From Gp6-AA40 sp036407095 (GTDB lineage Bacteria; Acidobacteriota; Vicinamibacteria; Vicinamibacterales; UBA2999), in NCBI GenBank assembly GCA_036407095.1, contig DASWZV010000158.1, positions 124,001-188,000 on the forward strand: a DNA stretch of 64,000 bases, in the 5' to 3' direction. Below, one piece after another: positions 26,701 through 35,090 of the stretch. The notes beneath the pieces are model-generated. The model had not been told where the DNA came from. It saw only the letters and a list, made by a program, of their open reading frames with translations, and did no database searches. Position numbers and translations under genes: made by a program. The first letter of the stretch is position 1. Every line of letters starts with the position of its first letter.

Positions 26701-27150
26701 CCCGGGCACCTCGTCGAGCGTGTCCGCGATGAGCAGATCCAGAAGCCTGCGCGCGAAGCCGGCGGCGAACGCGGCGAACATCTCGTCGGTGATCTCGGGA
26801 AACCCGCTGCGTGCCGCATCGATCGCCGCCGGGAGCGTGTCGAAGGCGTTGATGAGGGCGTTCGCGTCTGTGAGCAGCGCCGCGCCATGCTGCAAGACGC
26901 CGGCGAGATCGTCGGCGTCCACCGCTGCAAGCAGCTGATCGATCGTCGGAGGAAGCGCGGCCGCCGACGTCGTGAGCGCCGTGCGCGCGCTGACGACGGC
27001 CGGCTGCGACAGCAGCGCAGGAGGCAGCACGAGGCCCAGGCGCGACAGCGTGTCCGAACATTCCTCATCGTCGAGACGGCTGATCAATCGCGTCAACGCG
27101 CGCGCCAGACGAATCGCGATCTGTTCGAGTGTGCCGGGCGCGGTCGCCAT
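23722..27150 (-). CDS. DUF6603-type beta-rich protein (1142 aa)
   Basis: The N-terminal ~230 residues are mainly helical ('LEQIAIRLARALTRLISRLD', 'FGSPAEYFEEVYDWG'). The central/C-terminal ~700 residues match my memory of the uncharacterised DUF6603 family: 'GFTLNGVGGLLGLNRTVDVD', 'RFVIGPMARIAYGTPALLT', 'DLGLLIELPNPVRIAIVG' and 'ETYFAVTSNTAQFGARAELY', a pattern of long alternating beta strands. There is no signal peptide. The start at 27150 is chosen because it lies 4 bp after the stop of protease B with a GAGG-like box; the longer upstream extension would be buried in that gene. It overlaps the 1044-aa gene by 4 bp. The beta-rich part could form a barrel, tube or prism; that is speculative. 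Confidence 0.8.
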   Translation of the reverse strand: MATAPGTLEQIAIRLARALTRLISRLDDEECSDTLSRLGLVLPPALLSQPAVVSARTALTTSAAALPPTIDQLLAAVDADDLAGVLQHGAALLTDANALINAFDTLPAAIDAARSGFPEITDEMFAAFAAGFARRLLDLLIADTLDEVPGVGASLALAGILERVKPFASDADRFEIERTTIRYDRIARLFGSPAEYFEEVYDWGAPDFDGLKLLAAVSDFLARMGAPTAFHVPVEDRPALLEAFVLDVTPNPTLDPPGLTMSVVVPFGGAIDASLPVTDPAWSGTYSARGQFATVLTGTLRPPLQVAVASPTANFDGSANVRLLGEGAQPFVILGTAGGNRVEVKTVSFETGVAFTQTEAQPFVKAALHGGRVLVDGSGGDGFISTVLSGVHIDSNFDVGLTWAPDTGVRFDGSATLAIRLPVHADLGPFSVHEIVLIAALVGDTIPIEVSTALSCKLGPIDASINQIGFTATLSFPGTGGNAGPAQVDFAFKPPTGVGLALDMHGIRGGGFLDIDRPNHRYVGMLQLQFQNTIDITAVAIINTTLPDGRDGFSLLILISAQFQPIQLGLGFTLNGVGGLLGLNRTVDVDVVRAGLRTSALNSVLFPDDPIANASQIISDLAGIFPPFDGRFVIGPMARIAYGTPALLTIDLGLLIELPNPVRIAIVGVLKALLPADEAALITLRVNFLGVIDFNQGELSFDASLFDSRLLAYDLSGDMAVRVRWFGTRLFIVTVGGFHPAFQPPPLNLPVLRRLTLQLLAGDNPRLRLETYFAVTSNTAQFGARAELYASAGSFNAYGFIAFDVLFQFSPFYFIADVKAMVALRAGSRTIASISLALTLEGPTPWKAKGTASLKLFWFLTVKVRFSTTWGEDRSTLLPDIAVLPQLIAALSDPTNWRSVLPDARHLLVTLRGTAVDAILVHPLGGLSVAQKVVPLDIPIAKFGSSKPSDGTLFSIANVTAGGGSLGPADLAPVRDDFAPAQFFEKTDAEKLSAESFVQYPAGVSIGVSQELRSSHYIPRDVEYDLKYRDSQRAQAVPPFRGFFDVDAVAFASWAQNGAVARSPLSFAVTGKSAIAPPAVAFTQEHYVVARIDDLTLAVADADADSEAEAFARMARLIAARPELAGRLQVIPVHESNRARVA

Positions 27151-27154
27151 GACG

Positions 27155-29458
27155 TCAGCCTCGCTCGAGACTCGTGAGCAGTTCCGCGAGCGTCCGCCCG
27201 CCGATCGACGGCAGCATCGAGTGCAGCTGGCCGATGTCGGCACGCAGCCGGGCGCTGCCGTGCTTGTCGAAGGCACGTGCGAGGCGTTCGATGCACGCCG
27301 AAATCGGTCGGCCATTCACGGCCGTCGGGACGATCACCGATGGCATGTGAAACGCTCGTGACAGCGCCTGAAGCAGCGCCGGTCCCCCGCTGCCGTGCCA
27401 CGCGGCGGCGACCCTGCGGTTCTGATTGATCAACGCACGGATCTCGCCGCGGTGCTCCTTCCAAAGGGCAATCGCCAGGCGACCCCGCGCTGACTTCGAG
27501 AGCTCTGTCTCCAGCCACTCGAGCGCGGTCGCCGTGACCGGCGGTGTCGCCGCCGCGACTTCGGTGATCATGCGATGCGCTGTCGTGTGCACCTGGTCGG
27601 GGACGACCGTCTGCGGGACGTCCACGCCGATTCCGGGCAGCGCGTTCAGCAGATCGAGTGCAACCTGAATGGGGAGCGCCACACCATGAATGACGCTCAC
27701 GCCATTGACGGGAATCGGGACCGTGTCGTACAGCACGCCGACGACTTTGTTGAACTCGTTCACGATAGCCGCTCCGCGATCGTTGTCGAGCGCGAACGCG
27801 ATCGGCTGGTTCGGCTTGGCCGGGTTCGGATGCGGCTTGATGATGATCGCATCGGGCCGAACGTTGGGCGGCAGCGTGCCTTCGACCCCGCCGACCGCGA
27901 TCACGACGCCGCCGGTGAGTCGTGTGCCGGCCCCGCGCTTCCGCACGTGATAGTTGCCAAGGATGACGTCGAGCGAGGTCACCGTCTTCTTGTCCTCGAT
28001 CAGGCCGATCTGCATGACCTCCCCGAGCCACTTCTGATCGCCCTTGAGCTTGACCAGTGCCACGGGCAACGTCGCATCGTCAGGCCCGCCGGCCGCAAAG
28101 TCTCCGACGGTGTTGATGCAGCACTCACTGCAGCTGCCGCTGTTGTCAGGCTGACCGACGTCGGTGTCGGTTGTGGGCGGTCGCACGATGCCTCCGAGTC
28201 CGGCGTAGCTGGTGAGGATGTACGCCGTCTCCGGGTGCCCGACCGTCGTGACGATGCAGCCCAGTGTGCAGGAGTTGGCGAAGCCGAACGGCTCGGCCAC
28301 GACTTGCGATCCACCGGACAGCGGGCGGTGATGCCCGTGATCGCCTCTGGTGAACACCTCCTGCGACGTCATCGGCGACACGCCCGCTGGAGGGAGCACC
28401 TCTCGTGTCTCGGCGGCTTCAGTGGCGTTGGGATTGGATGGAGTGGCGACGCGCAGATCCAGATGATCGACGTCCTTGAACCGCTTCAGCACGACTTCGA
28501 TCGGCGTCACGAAATCATTGAGAAACGGGTGGGTGACGGTTTCGTCGTCGTCCTCCCCCGCCCACAACAGTCCAACAACCTCGTTCTGATCGTTGACGAC
28601 CACCGAGCCCGAATCGCCATAGTACGAAAACACGATTTGACGATGGTCCGGGTTGGAGACCGCGTCATTAGGCCGGATCACCATGTCGAAGGTCGAGCGG
28701 CTCTGAAAGAAGGTCGTCTGCACGCCGATCGCGATCGGACGCCCGCCCGTGAGCCCGGTTCGTGAACCTCGCTTCCTCACTTGGTACGTGGCCGATGCCA
28801 CCTCGGCGATCGTGACGGTATGCGTGCCGCTGACGAATCCGATGTCCCGGATCGCCGGCACCCACTTCAGACCCCGCTCGAGACGAACGACCGCGGCATC
28901 TCGTTGAGGCTCGTCGGCGCCAGCCGCGCAATATCCAATTGGCGTCGCATTGAACACGCCGATGAAGCCCGACGACTGCTTGATCGGGCGCGACAAGGAG
29001 AGAGCGCCGTCTGTGACCACATGATGATTGGTCAGCGCGTAGACGGCGGTGGGATCCTGGTCGTCGATCAGGAAGCATCCGAGCGTGCCCGCATAATCGT
29101 CGCTCCCGTCCGGACTATTGCGTCCGAGCATCATGCCGCCGATGAGCGGCGGTCCCGGCACAATGTCTGAATTGTCTGCCGTCGGCTTCACGATGCCAGG
29201 CGTCGGCTGACGCCGGCGTATCCGGGGCTGCATTTCGACGATGTCAGTTGGAACGCCTTCAAACGAGGAGGGGATCAGTTCCTCGGACGGCACCTCAGCG
29301 GCTGGCTTCTTCTTCGTCACGAACACCTTGATGACGATCTCTCCGGTGGGCTGACCATGGCGCTCGCGGCCGCCGATGCCGACCGCATTCACGTGCGGAA
29401 TCCGCAGCAGAATCGCCGCGGCTCTCTCCTTGATCGCGAAGTATTCCTCGTCCCGCAT
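27155..29458 (-). CDS. Double trypsin-fold protein B: active first domain, degenerate second domain (767 aa)
   Basis: Paralogue of the next gene upstream along its whole length. After an N-terminal alpha/beta region ('GEIVIKVFVTKKKP', about 39-52), domain 1 (about 110-330) carries a chymotrypsin-type triad: His146 in 'LTNHHVV', Asp187 in 'QRDAAVVRL' and Ser283 in 'YYGDSGSVVV'. Domain 2 (about 385-620) repeats the fold, but the matching positions read 'LTSYAGL', 'LPVALVKL' and 'NDRGAAIV', so it cannot use the same triad. It has a Cys cluster 'CSECC'. A C-terminal helical domain follows ('ARGRLAIALWKEHRGEIRAL'). The folds recall plant NAL1-like trypsin-type proteases. No signal peptide suggests a cytosolic role. 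The ATG at 29458 lies 18 bp after the upstream stop. Confidence 0.85.
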   Translation of the reverse strand: MRDEEYFAIKERAAAILLRIPHVNAVGIGGRERHGQPTGEIVIKVFVTKKKPAAEVPSEELIPSSFEGVPTDIVEMQPRIRRRQPTPGIVKPTADNSDIVPGPPLIGGMMLGRNSPDGSDDYAGTLGCFLIDDQDPTAVYALTNHHVVTDGALSLSRPIKQSSGFIGVFNATPIGYCAAGADEPQRDAAVVRLERGLKWVPAIRDIGFVSGTHTVTIAEVASATYQVRKRGSRTGLTGGRPIAIGVQTTFFQSRSTFDMVIRPNDAVSNPDHRQIVFSYYGDSGSVVVNDQNEVVGLLWAGEDDDETVTHPFLNDFVTPIEVVLKRFKDVDHLDLRVATPSNPNATEAAETREVLPPAGVSPMTSQEVFTRGDHGHHRPLSGGSQVVAEPFGFANSCTLGCIVTTVGHPETAYILTSYAGLGGIVRPPTTDTDVGQPDNSGSCSECCINTVGDFAAGGPDDATLPVALVKLKGDQKWLGEVMQIGLIEDKKTVTSLDVILGNYHVRKRGAGTRLTGGVVIAVGGVEGTLPPNVRPDAIIIKPHPNPAKPNQPIAFALDNDRGAAIVNEFNKVVGVLYDTVPIPVNGVSVIHGVALPIQVALDLLNALPGIGVDVPQTVVPDQVHTTAHRMITEVAAATPPVTATALEWLETELSKSARGRLAIALWKEHRGEIRALINQNRRVAAAWHGSGGPALLQALSRAFHMPSVIVPTAVNGRPISACIERLARAFDKHGSARLRADIGQLHSMLPSIGGRTLAELLTSLERG

Positions 29459-29476
29459 CGCGTGCTCGATGAACGA

Positions 29477-31816
29477 TCAGTGATTGAGCGCGGGCTCGCG
29501 CGTCATCTCGAGCGCGGCGAGGATGTCAACGAGCGACCGCCCGCCGATTGCAGGCAACGCAGACCTGAGGCGCGAGACGTCGGCATCCAGCGGCCGGCTT
29601 CCGTAACGCCGGAACGCCGCCGCGAGTCGATCGAGACAGAGAGACGTCGGCAGTCCGTTGACGCTGGCTGGAATAATCGACGAGGGTGTGTGCAGGGCGC
29701 GCGTGAACGCCTGCAGCAACGCGGGGCCGCCGCTGCGATGCCAGATGGCCGCGACCCTGCGATTGTGATCGATGAGATCACGGATCTCGCCGCGATGGGT
29801 GCTCCAGAGATCGATGGCCAGCCGTCCTGCGATCGATTGCGACAGCTCCGCGCGCAGCCGGTCGAGCGCTGCGCCGGAATCGTTCGGGGACAGCGGCCGA
29901 TCACCCACGAGCGGAGGCAAGGCAAAGTCATGGTCCGCGATGGTGCGTGCGGTCGTGGTGTGTTTCTTGTCCGGTGCGTTCGCCGTCGCGAGCTCGACTT
30001 CGATGTCAGGGAGAGCGTTCAGAGCGTTGAGCACGAGTTGAATCGGCGTCGCGACGCCGTGTACGACCTTGACTCCGTTCTCGACGATCTCGACTTCGTC
30101 GTACAGCAGGCCAACGACCTTGTTGCCGGCGTTGACGAGGATCGCGCCGCGATCGAACAGGGTCGAGAAACAGATGTCCGTATCGGGCTTGAGCGGATTC
30201 GGGTTCGGGCGCACGAGCATCGCGTCCGATCGCACGTTGGCCGGCAGCACACCACCAACGCCTCCGACTGCGGTCACGACGCCGCCCGTCAGCCGCGAGC
30301 CGGTGCCGCGCTTTCGCACTTGATACGTCCCGGAGTTGATCTCGTCGACGGTCACAGACGCGGTGTCCTCGAGAAAGCCGATTTGCATGACTTCCGCGAG
30401 CCACGACTGATCATCCCTGAGTTGGGCGAGCGCAGCGGTGGGCGTAGTGAGATCGGGACCACCTTTCGTAAAGCCAGCGACGGTGTTGATGCAGCAGAGG
30501 CTGCAGCTGTCGGTGTTGTCAGGCTGTCCGACGTCGGTGCCGACGTTCGGTGGAATCTGTCCGTTTGCGGAGAGTCCGTCGTAGCTGGTGAGGATGTACG
30601 CGGTGCCGGGCTCGCCCTTCTTCGTCACCACGCAGCCGAACGTGACGGAGCTGGCCGCTCCGAACGGAGCACCTAGAATCTGCGAGCCGCCGGAGAGTGG
30701 CCGATGGTGACCGCCATCGCGGCTCTTGAGGACGTCGGCCAGCGGGCGCAGTGGCGCACCAGCAGGCGGCAGCGCCGTCTGCGCGTCGTGCGGATTCGGC
30801 CCCGATGGCGTGGCAACGTCGAGATCGAGCTTGTGCACCTTCTTGAAATGCTCGAGGACGGCGCCGATGGGATTGGCGACGGCCATCGAGAACTTCACGT
30901 TGGGCGTCTCCGTGATGTCCTCGCTTCCCCACAGGAGACCGATGACTTCGTTGTCGTCGTTGACGATGACCGAGCCGGAGTCGCCGGGAAACGAAAAGCA
31001 GGACTGATCGGTCTCGTGGGGTTGCGCGGGGGGATTGGGCCGTACGACGAAGTCGAGACTCTTTGCCCCCGGAAGAGTATCTGCTGTCTCGACACCAACG
31101 GCGATGAGGATGCCGCCGGTCAGTCTCGTCCTCGCGCCTCGCTTCCGCACGTTGAAGAGTTGCGTGACCGAGTCGGCAATCGTCACGTCGTACGTTCCCG
31201 TGATGAATCCGATGTCCTTGATCGACGGCAGCCACTTCAGGCCCGCCTCCAGTCGAACGACCGCGCAATCGAACGGGTCTTTGTCGGTGGCCGCCGTGAC
31301 ATAGCCGACGGGACTCGGGTCAAACCCCCCGTGGGGACTGGCTCGCAGGATTCGTCGCGACAGAGAGATCTTGCGCTCGTCATCGTCGACAACGTGGGCG
31401 TTCGTCAGTGCGTAGATGGCCGTGCCATCCTCCTTGTCGCGGAGAAAGCAGCCGAGCGTGCCGCTCGCTTTCGGCTCCATACCGAGAATCGTTCCCCCTT
31501 CGAGCGGGTCCGTCAGCACCATTTCCGAATCTTCGAGAGGCGGCACGACAGAACCCGGCACAGGATCCAGGTGCCGCACCGGGGTTCCCATTTCGACGAC
31601 GTCGGTTGCGACGCCCTGGAACTGCGGCGGGATCATCTCGCGCGGCGGGACTTCGTGTGGTGGCTTCTTCCGCTTGACGAACACCTTGATGACGATCTCT
31701 CCGGTCGGCCGCCCCTCGCGCTCGCGGCCGCCGAGACCGATCGCCGTCACATTCGGAATCTTCCTGAAGACCGCTGCGGCTCTCGTCTTGATCGCAAAGT
31801 ACTCGTCGTCGCGCAT
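29477..31816 (-). CDS. Double trypsin-fold protein A: active first domain, degenerate second domain (779 aa), first gene of operon
   Basis: Same architecture as protein B. Domain 1 triad: His141 in 'LTNAHVV', Asp183 in 'PFDCAVVRL' and Ser280 in 'FPGDSGSVIV'. In domain 2 the equivalent positions read 'LTSYDGL', 'TAALAQL' and 'LFDRGAILV', so the Ser and His are lost, as in B; the Cys cluster here is 'CSLCC'. The C-terminal helical domain ('AGRLAIDLWSTHRGEIRDLI') is nearly identical to that of B. There is no signal peptide. It heads the seven-gene minus-strand operon. The ATG at 31816 has no obvious Shine-Dalgarno sequence, only a C/T-rich leader. Likely a protein that cleaves or matures a partner, perhaps one of the giant proteins downstream; the substrate is an inference. 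Confidence 0.85.
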   Translation of the reverse strand: MRDDEYFAIKTRAAAVFRKIPNVTAIGLGGREREGRPTGEIVIKVFVKRKKPPHEVPPREMIPPQFQGVATDVVEMGTPVRHLDPVPGSVVPPLEDSEMVLTDPLEGGTILGMEPKASGTLGCFLRDKEDGTAIYALTNAHVVDDDERKISLSRRILRASPHGGFDPSPVGYVTAATDKDPFDCAVVRLEAGLKWLPSIKDIGFITGTYDVTIADSVTQLFNVRKRGARTRLTGGILIAVGVETADTLPGAKSLDFVVRPNPPAQPHETDQSCFSFPGDSGSVIVNDDNEVIGLLWGSEDITETPNVKFSMAVANPIGAVLEHFKKVHKLDLDVATPSGPNPHDAQTALPPAGAPLRPLADVLKSRDGGHHRPLSGGSQILGAPFGAASSVTFGCVVTKKGEPGTAYILTSYDGLSANGQIPPNVGTDVGQPDNTDSCSLCCINTVAGFTKGGPDLTTPTAALAQLRDDQSWLAEVMQIGFLEDTASVTVDEINSGTYQVRKRGTGSRLTGGVVTAVGGVGGVLPANVRSDAMLVRPNPNPLKPDTDICFSTLFDRGAILVNAGNKVVGLLYDEVEIVENGVKVVHGVATPIQLVLNALNALPDIEVELATANAPDKKHTTTARTIADHDFALPPLVGDRPLSPNDSGAALDRLRAELSQSIAGRLAIDLWSTHRGEIRDLIDHNRRVAAIWHRSGGPALLQAFTRALHTPSSIIPASVNGLPTSLCLDRLAAAFRRYGSRPLDADVSRLRSALPAIGGRSLVDILAALEMTREPALNH

Positions 31817-32106
31817 CGAGATCGGTCAGGAACTCGTGAGGGGAAGCGCAGGTTATACACCAATTCGGCGTCATGCGACCGCGAAAACTCAGGTTGTCTT
31901 CCCAGAGAATTTCCGACCGATCGCTCCGAACAACATCGTGCGTCTCTGGATTGTTGGGGCGTGCGACTGCAGCGCGCGGCTTGGTTGACGCTACGAGGAA
32001 CGTACTCGTGGCGTCCTTCGTGGGTCGCGAGGCCTGCTGCCAGCCGCCGCTACCGCTCGGTGACGATCGCTGCGAAAGCGGACTTCACCCCGGGCGCGTT
32101 CAGTCG
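31817..32106. other. 290-bp intergenic region upstream of the giant-protein operon
   Basis: No gene is supported here. The part next to 31816 should hold the operon promoter. On the minus strand a TATAAC hexamer (plus-strand 31852-31857) is the best -10 candidate, but no convincing -35 sits 16-18 bp upstream. The remainder is ordinary GC-rich sequence between two genes transcribed in the same direction, the DUF899 gene lying upstream. Confidence 0.4.
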
Positions 32107-32850
32107 TCACTCGGAACCGTGACAGCAGGGATATTCCATCTGCTCATCGCCCGCGGGACGTCCGGCGGGCGTGAGATCGAACAGAGTCCAGAGGGGTTCG
32201 ACGGTCCCGAGGTGGCGCGGATCCTGGCCAGCATCGGGCGGCTCGTGAATCAGTTCGCTGGCCCAATGCAGCCTGATCACGCCATCGGGCCGGCGTCTGA
32301 ACACGGTCATGATCGGCACCGGCTCGCCATCGGGACCGTCGCCGCCGTAGTCGCGGCGAAACGTGTTGTTCGCCGCCGACACCAACCGCGTATGCTTCCA
32401 GCCCTTGTCGCGCGCAAAAGCCGCGACACGTCCGATCGGCGCTCGCGCCACGACGACGAGATTGCCGCCCAAGCCCTCGAAGTGCGGCATCGTGCCGTCC
32501 CACATGTCGATGAGCGCTGTGCACGACGGGCACGGCCCCTCGGCGAGCGGCACGTGCGCCATGGCTCCCGAGGTGGGCCCGGCCCGCTCGTCCCTGGAGT
32601 GTCGCGGAAACATGAAGTGATACATCATCAGCGTGTCGCCGCCGCGGAACAGCTCTGACAAGCGGATGACCGTAGCAGCGTCTCCTTCACCGCCCGCCTC
32701 GAATATGTAGTCTTCGGGTACTTCACCTCCAGGCGGCAGGGCCCGAAGCTGTGCAGCGATCGCCTCCATCTGCCGGCGCAACGCGATTTCGCTCGCGAGG
32801 AGGGCATCGCGGGCAGCCCGATATTCCGACGTCTCGTTCGGAAAGCGCAT
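32107..32850 (-). CDS. DUF899-family thioredoxin-fold protein (247 aa)
   Basis: The layout of DUF899 proteins is visible: an N-terminal helix ('SEYRAARDALLASEIALRRQ'), 'YIFEAGGEGD', 'LSELFRGGDTLMMYHFMFP', a Cys pair in 'GPCPSCTALIDMWDG' (CxxC at about residues 108-111), and a C-terminal half with 'WKHTRLVSAANNTFRRDYGG'. Family members are predicted thiol-disulfide proteins of unknown role. The ATG at 32850 is chosen because it begins the conserved region ('MRFPNETSEYR'); a GTG two codons earlier is also possible. It is transcribed in the same direction as the giant-protein operon but 290 bp upstream, so it is probably independent. Confidence 0.85.
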   Translation of the reverse strand: MRFPNETSEYRAARDALLASEIALRRQMEAIAAQLRALPPGGEVPEDYIFEAGGEGDAATVIRLSELFRGGDTLMMYHFMFPRHSRDERAGPTSGAMAHVPLAEGPCPSCTALIDMWDGTMPHFEGLGGNLVVVARAPIGRVAAFARDKGWKHTRLVSAANNTFRRDYGGDGPDGEPVPIMTVFRRRPDGVIRLHWASELIHEPPDAGQDPRHLGTVEPLWTLFDLTPAGRPAGDEQMEYPCCHGSE

Positions 32851-33002
32851 GCTCACAGAATCTGATCTAGCACATCGAAGATCCCGACACAAACATGACT
32901 TTTCGCATTCACCGCGGCGGAGCTGGTCCTTTGCGGGGTTCACCGCTTCCCGTATTCCGTGAACACGTCATCTCTCGCCTTCGCTCGCGTGAGGCAGGCG
33001 AA

Positions 33003-34973
33003 TCACCGCGCGCGAGTCATGACGTTCACACAGCCCGGATACGGCCCCGTCGGCGGCGCGTCGGTCTGCACCGCAGTGACAACGAACCGAATCGAGCTCT
33101 CCGCACGCTGCAACACCGCTTCCCACTCGGAGGCCGCCGGAGTGAACGTCGGCGTCGACAGCACCGGTGACGTCAGGAGCGGCGCGGGGCGACCGTCCGC
33201 GAACAGTTGCACGACGAAGGCGTTGTTGCGGAAGGTCGGCCCTCCACCGTTCGGTAACCATTCGAAGGTCGGCGGCGTTGCCGTCGCTATCTCAGGCTCC
33301 GGGCCGATCGCGATTGGCGCCACGAGTTGCGCGGCGAGAATGCAGCCGGCGCGCGCCTTCTGGGGCGGATTCAGCGCAGCAAGCAGCGCGTCGACTGCGG
33401 AGGACAACGTCACCGGCTTTGCGCGGACGAGGACATCCCACACGCCCTCGTCGCCCAAGGCGATGCCGAAGTCCCCGTCGTCATCGTCCTTATCGTAAAA
33501 GTCCCACAGAATGCGCTGCACGGACAGCTCGTCGTCTTCGCCGAACCCCGGAAGCAGGATTTCGAAGAAGTCGAAGACCCCGTACACGTAGCTCTCGAGA
33601 TCGACGTACAACCCGAGATCCTCCGTGTCGGTGTAGAACGTGTCGCCGACGAACGGAATGCCGAAGGCGTCCGCTCCTTCGGCAATCTGCATGGTGATGC
33701 TGAGGTACGTGGCAAGCCCCTCGTTGAACGCCAGCGTGATGCCGTTGTGCTTTCCAAAGAATTCGGACAGGTTGAAGCCAGGACCGTGAAAGCCGCCCGG
33801 GTTGGCGTCGAGCCCGAGTGAGCGCAGCACGTGATGCGAGTACTCGTGCAGGCTCACGTCCCAGTCGAACCGATCGAGATTGAGGAGATGAACTTGCGGC
33901 GGTGTCGCGGTCGCCCGGTAGAAGGTACCGACCGGCGACGGAAAGATCACGTCGATCGGCTCGATCCGATGCCCGAGCCGCCGCTGGATATAGGCGCCGC
34001 CAGTCGTCAGCGCCGCGTGCACCGAGAACGCCGTGTTGTTGCTGTCGACGTTGTTGGCGATCAGATCGACGGTGAGCTTTGTGCCGCGACGGCACCACGC
34101 GACCTCCGACGCGATGAACTGCACGTCACCGTCGTCGGTGCGGATGACGAAGTCCGGCCCGCGCGCTTCGACGCGCACCTGGATCGCCGCGGCTCCGAAC
34201 GTGTCGGGTATTCGCGTGGAGTACCGACCGTGCCGGTCGGTGCTCGTCGTCCCGAGTATCGCAGACGATGGATCGGCCGCATCGACGATGGTCACCGGTG
34301 CGAATTCGACAGGATGCGTGCCGGAGGCACTGTCGGTCCACATCACTTGTCCCTCGATCCGCACCTCCGCATTACCTGGTGTCCATGTGACGACTGATTT
34401 CGCGCCTCCGCCGGCAACACGCGACCTGCTGTCTCGGTACGCGGCCTCTGTCATCCGATTCGCCGCACGGCTGCGCGCGAGCTGAAGCAGTTCGACCGCC
34501 TTCGGATCGGCAGCGCTGTGCACTATTTCGGCGCCGTCCGATCCGAGATACAGCACCGCGCTGAGCCGTCCGATCAGACGCCCTGATTCGTCCCGGGCGA
34601 GCGCCCTGGCGTGCAGTTCGCCGCTGCCGGCGCCGTTGACGCCGTAATCGATGGCGATCTCCCGCGTCGGTTCGGCGGCCGTCGTGGTGAAACGCAGATC
34701 TGCCGGCTGTGCAAGAACGGCACGCCCCGTCGCCTCGAGCGTGACCTCGAAGTTGATGGTTCCCGGCACCAGCGACTGCACGATCAGCCGCGCGGATGCT
34801 GGACTCGAAGTGGAAGCGATCGCTCGGTCCGGCGTGAGACGCATCGCGAAGTGCGCGGTCGGCTTTGCAGCGAGTCCGATGTCGATCGCGTAACGCGATG
34901 GTAACGACGCGGTCTTCGGCGCCTGCGCACAGAGCGCGCCCATGGTGACGAGCAAAACCAATGCACTCCTCAC
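33003..34973 (-). CDS. Secreted zinc metalloprotease-like protein (656 aa)
   Basis: It starts with GTG at 34973 behind an AGGAGG box (6-nt spacing), followed by a short signal peptide (MRSALVLLVTMGALCA). Domains: an N-terminal beta-rich region (about 25-160); a carboxypeptidase-regulatory-like beta sandwich (about 200-280, 'STDRHGRYSTRIP'); then a metallopeptidase domain with HEYSH (376-380) and a downstream Glu in 'NEGLATYLS' (about 418), the arrangement of a gluzincin. A C-terminal beta domain ends in 'PYPGCVNVMTRAR'. It probably acts outside the cytoplasm on proteins; substrate unknown. It is divergent from the sigma-factor gene with 117 bp between them, so the two may share a control region. 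Confidence 0.8.
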   Translation of the reverse strand: MRSALVLLVTMGALCAQAPKTASLPSRYAIDIGLAAKPTAHFAMRLTPDRAIASTSSPASARLIVQSLVPGTINFEVTLEATGRAVLAQPADLRFTTTAAEPTREIAIDYGVNGAGSGELHARALARDESGRLIGRLSAVLYLGSDGAEIVHSAADPKAVELLQLARSRAANRMTEAAYRDSRSRVAGGGAKSVVTWTPGNAEVRIEGQVMWTDSASGTHPVEFAPVTIVDAADPSSAILGTTSTDRHGRYSTRIPDTFGAAAIQVRVEARGPDFVIRTDDGDVQFIASEVAWCRRGTKLTVDLIANNVDSNNTAFSVHAALTTGGAYIQRRLGHRIEPIDVIFPSPVGTFYRATATPPQVHLLNLDRFDWDVSLHEYSHHVLRSLGLDANPGGFHGPGFNLSEFFGKHNGITLAFNEGLATYLSITMQIAEGADAFGIPFVGDTFYTDTEDLGLYVDLESYVYGVFDFFEILLPGFGEDDELSVQRILWDFYDKDDDDGDFGIALGDEGVWDVLVRAKPVTLSSAVDALLAALNPPQKARAGCILAAQLVAPIAIGPEPEIATATPPTFEWLPNGGGPTFRNNAFVVQLFADGRPAPLLTSPVLSTPTFTPAASEWEAVLQRAESSIRFVVTAVQTDAPPTGPYPGCVNVMTRAR

Positions 34974-35090
34974 GACGACCTCCTGGTGGATCCGTGCGTC
35001 CTCGCGGACCGGTCCTACCCTCTACCTGCGCAATCCGCCGGAAAATTCGCGCGTCGCCTTCGTTCGCCGTGCAGTAAGATCGCCGCCGCC

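Noticed and set aside
24103..27177. 1024-aa plus-strand ORF opposite the DUF6603 gene (and similar long ORFs at 15810-17093 and 17766-20333)
   Set aside because: Arg/Glu/Asp-rich shadow reading of GC-rich antisense sequence; the minus-strand genes have ribosome binding sites, coupling and family features.
11432..31816. Phage-tail or extracellular contractile injection system
   Set aside because: No sheath, tube, baseplate, spike, AAA ATPase or tail-fibre protein is recognisable among the seven products.
11432..31816. Integrated prophage or genomic island
   Set aside because: No integrase, tRNA or flanking direct repeats seen, and base composition looks like the surroundings.
31852..31857. 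TATAAC as a firm promoter of the giant-protein operon
   Set aside because: Good -10 but no matching -35 at 16-18 bp; mentioned only as a candidate.
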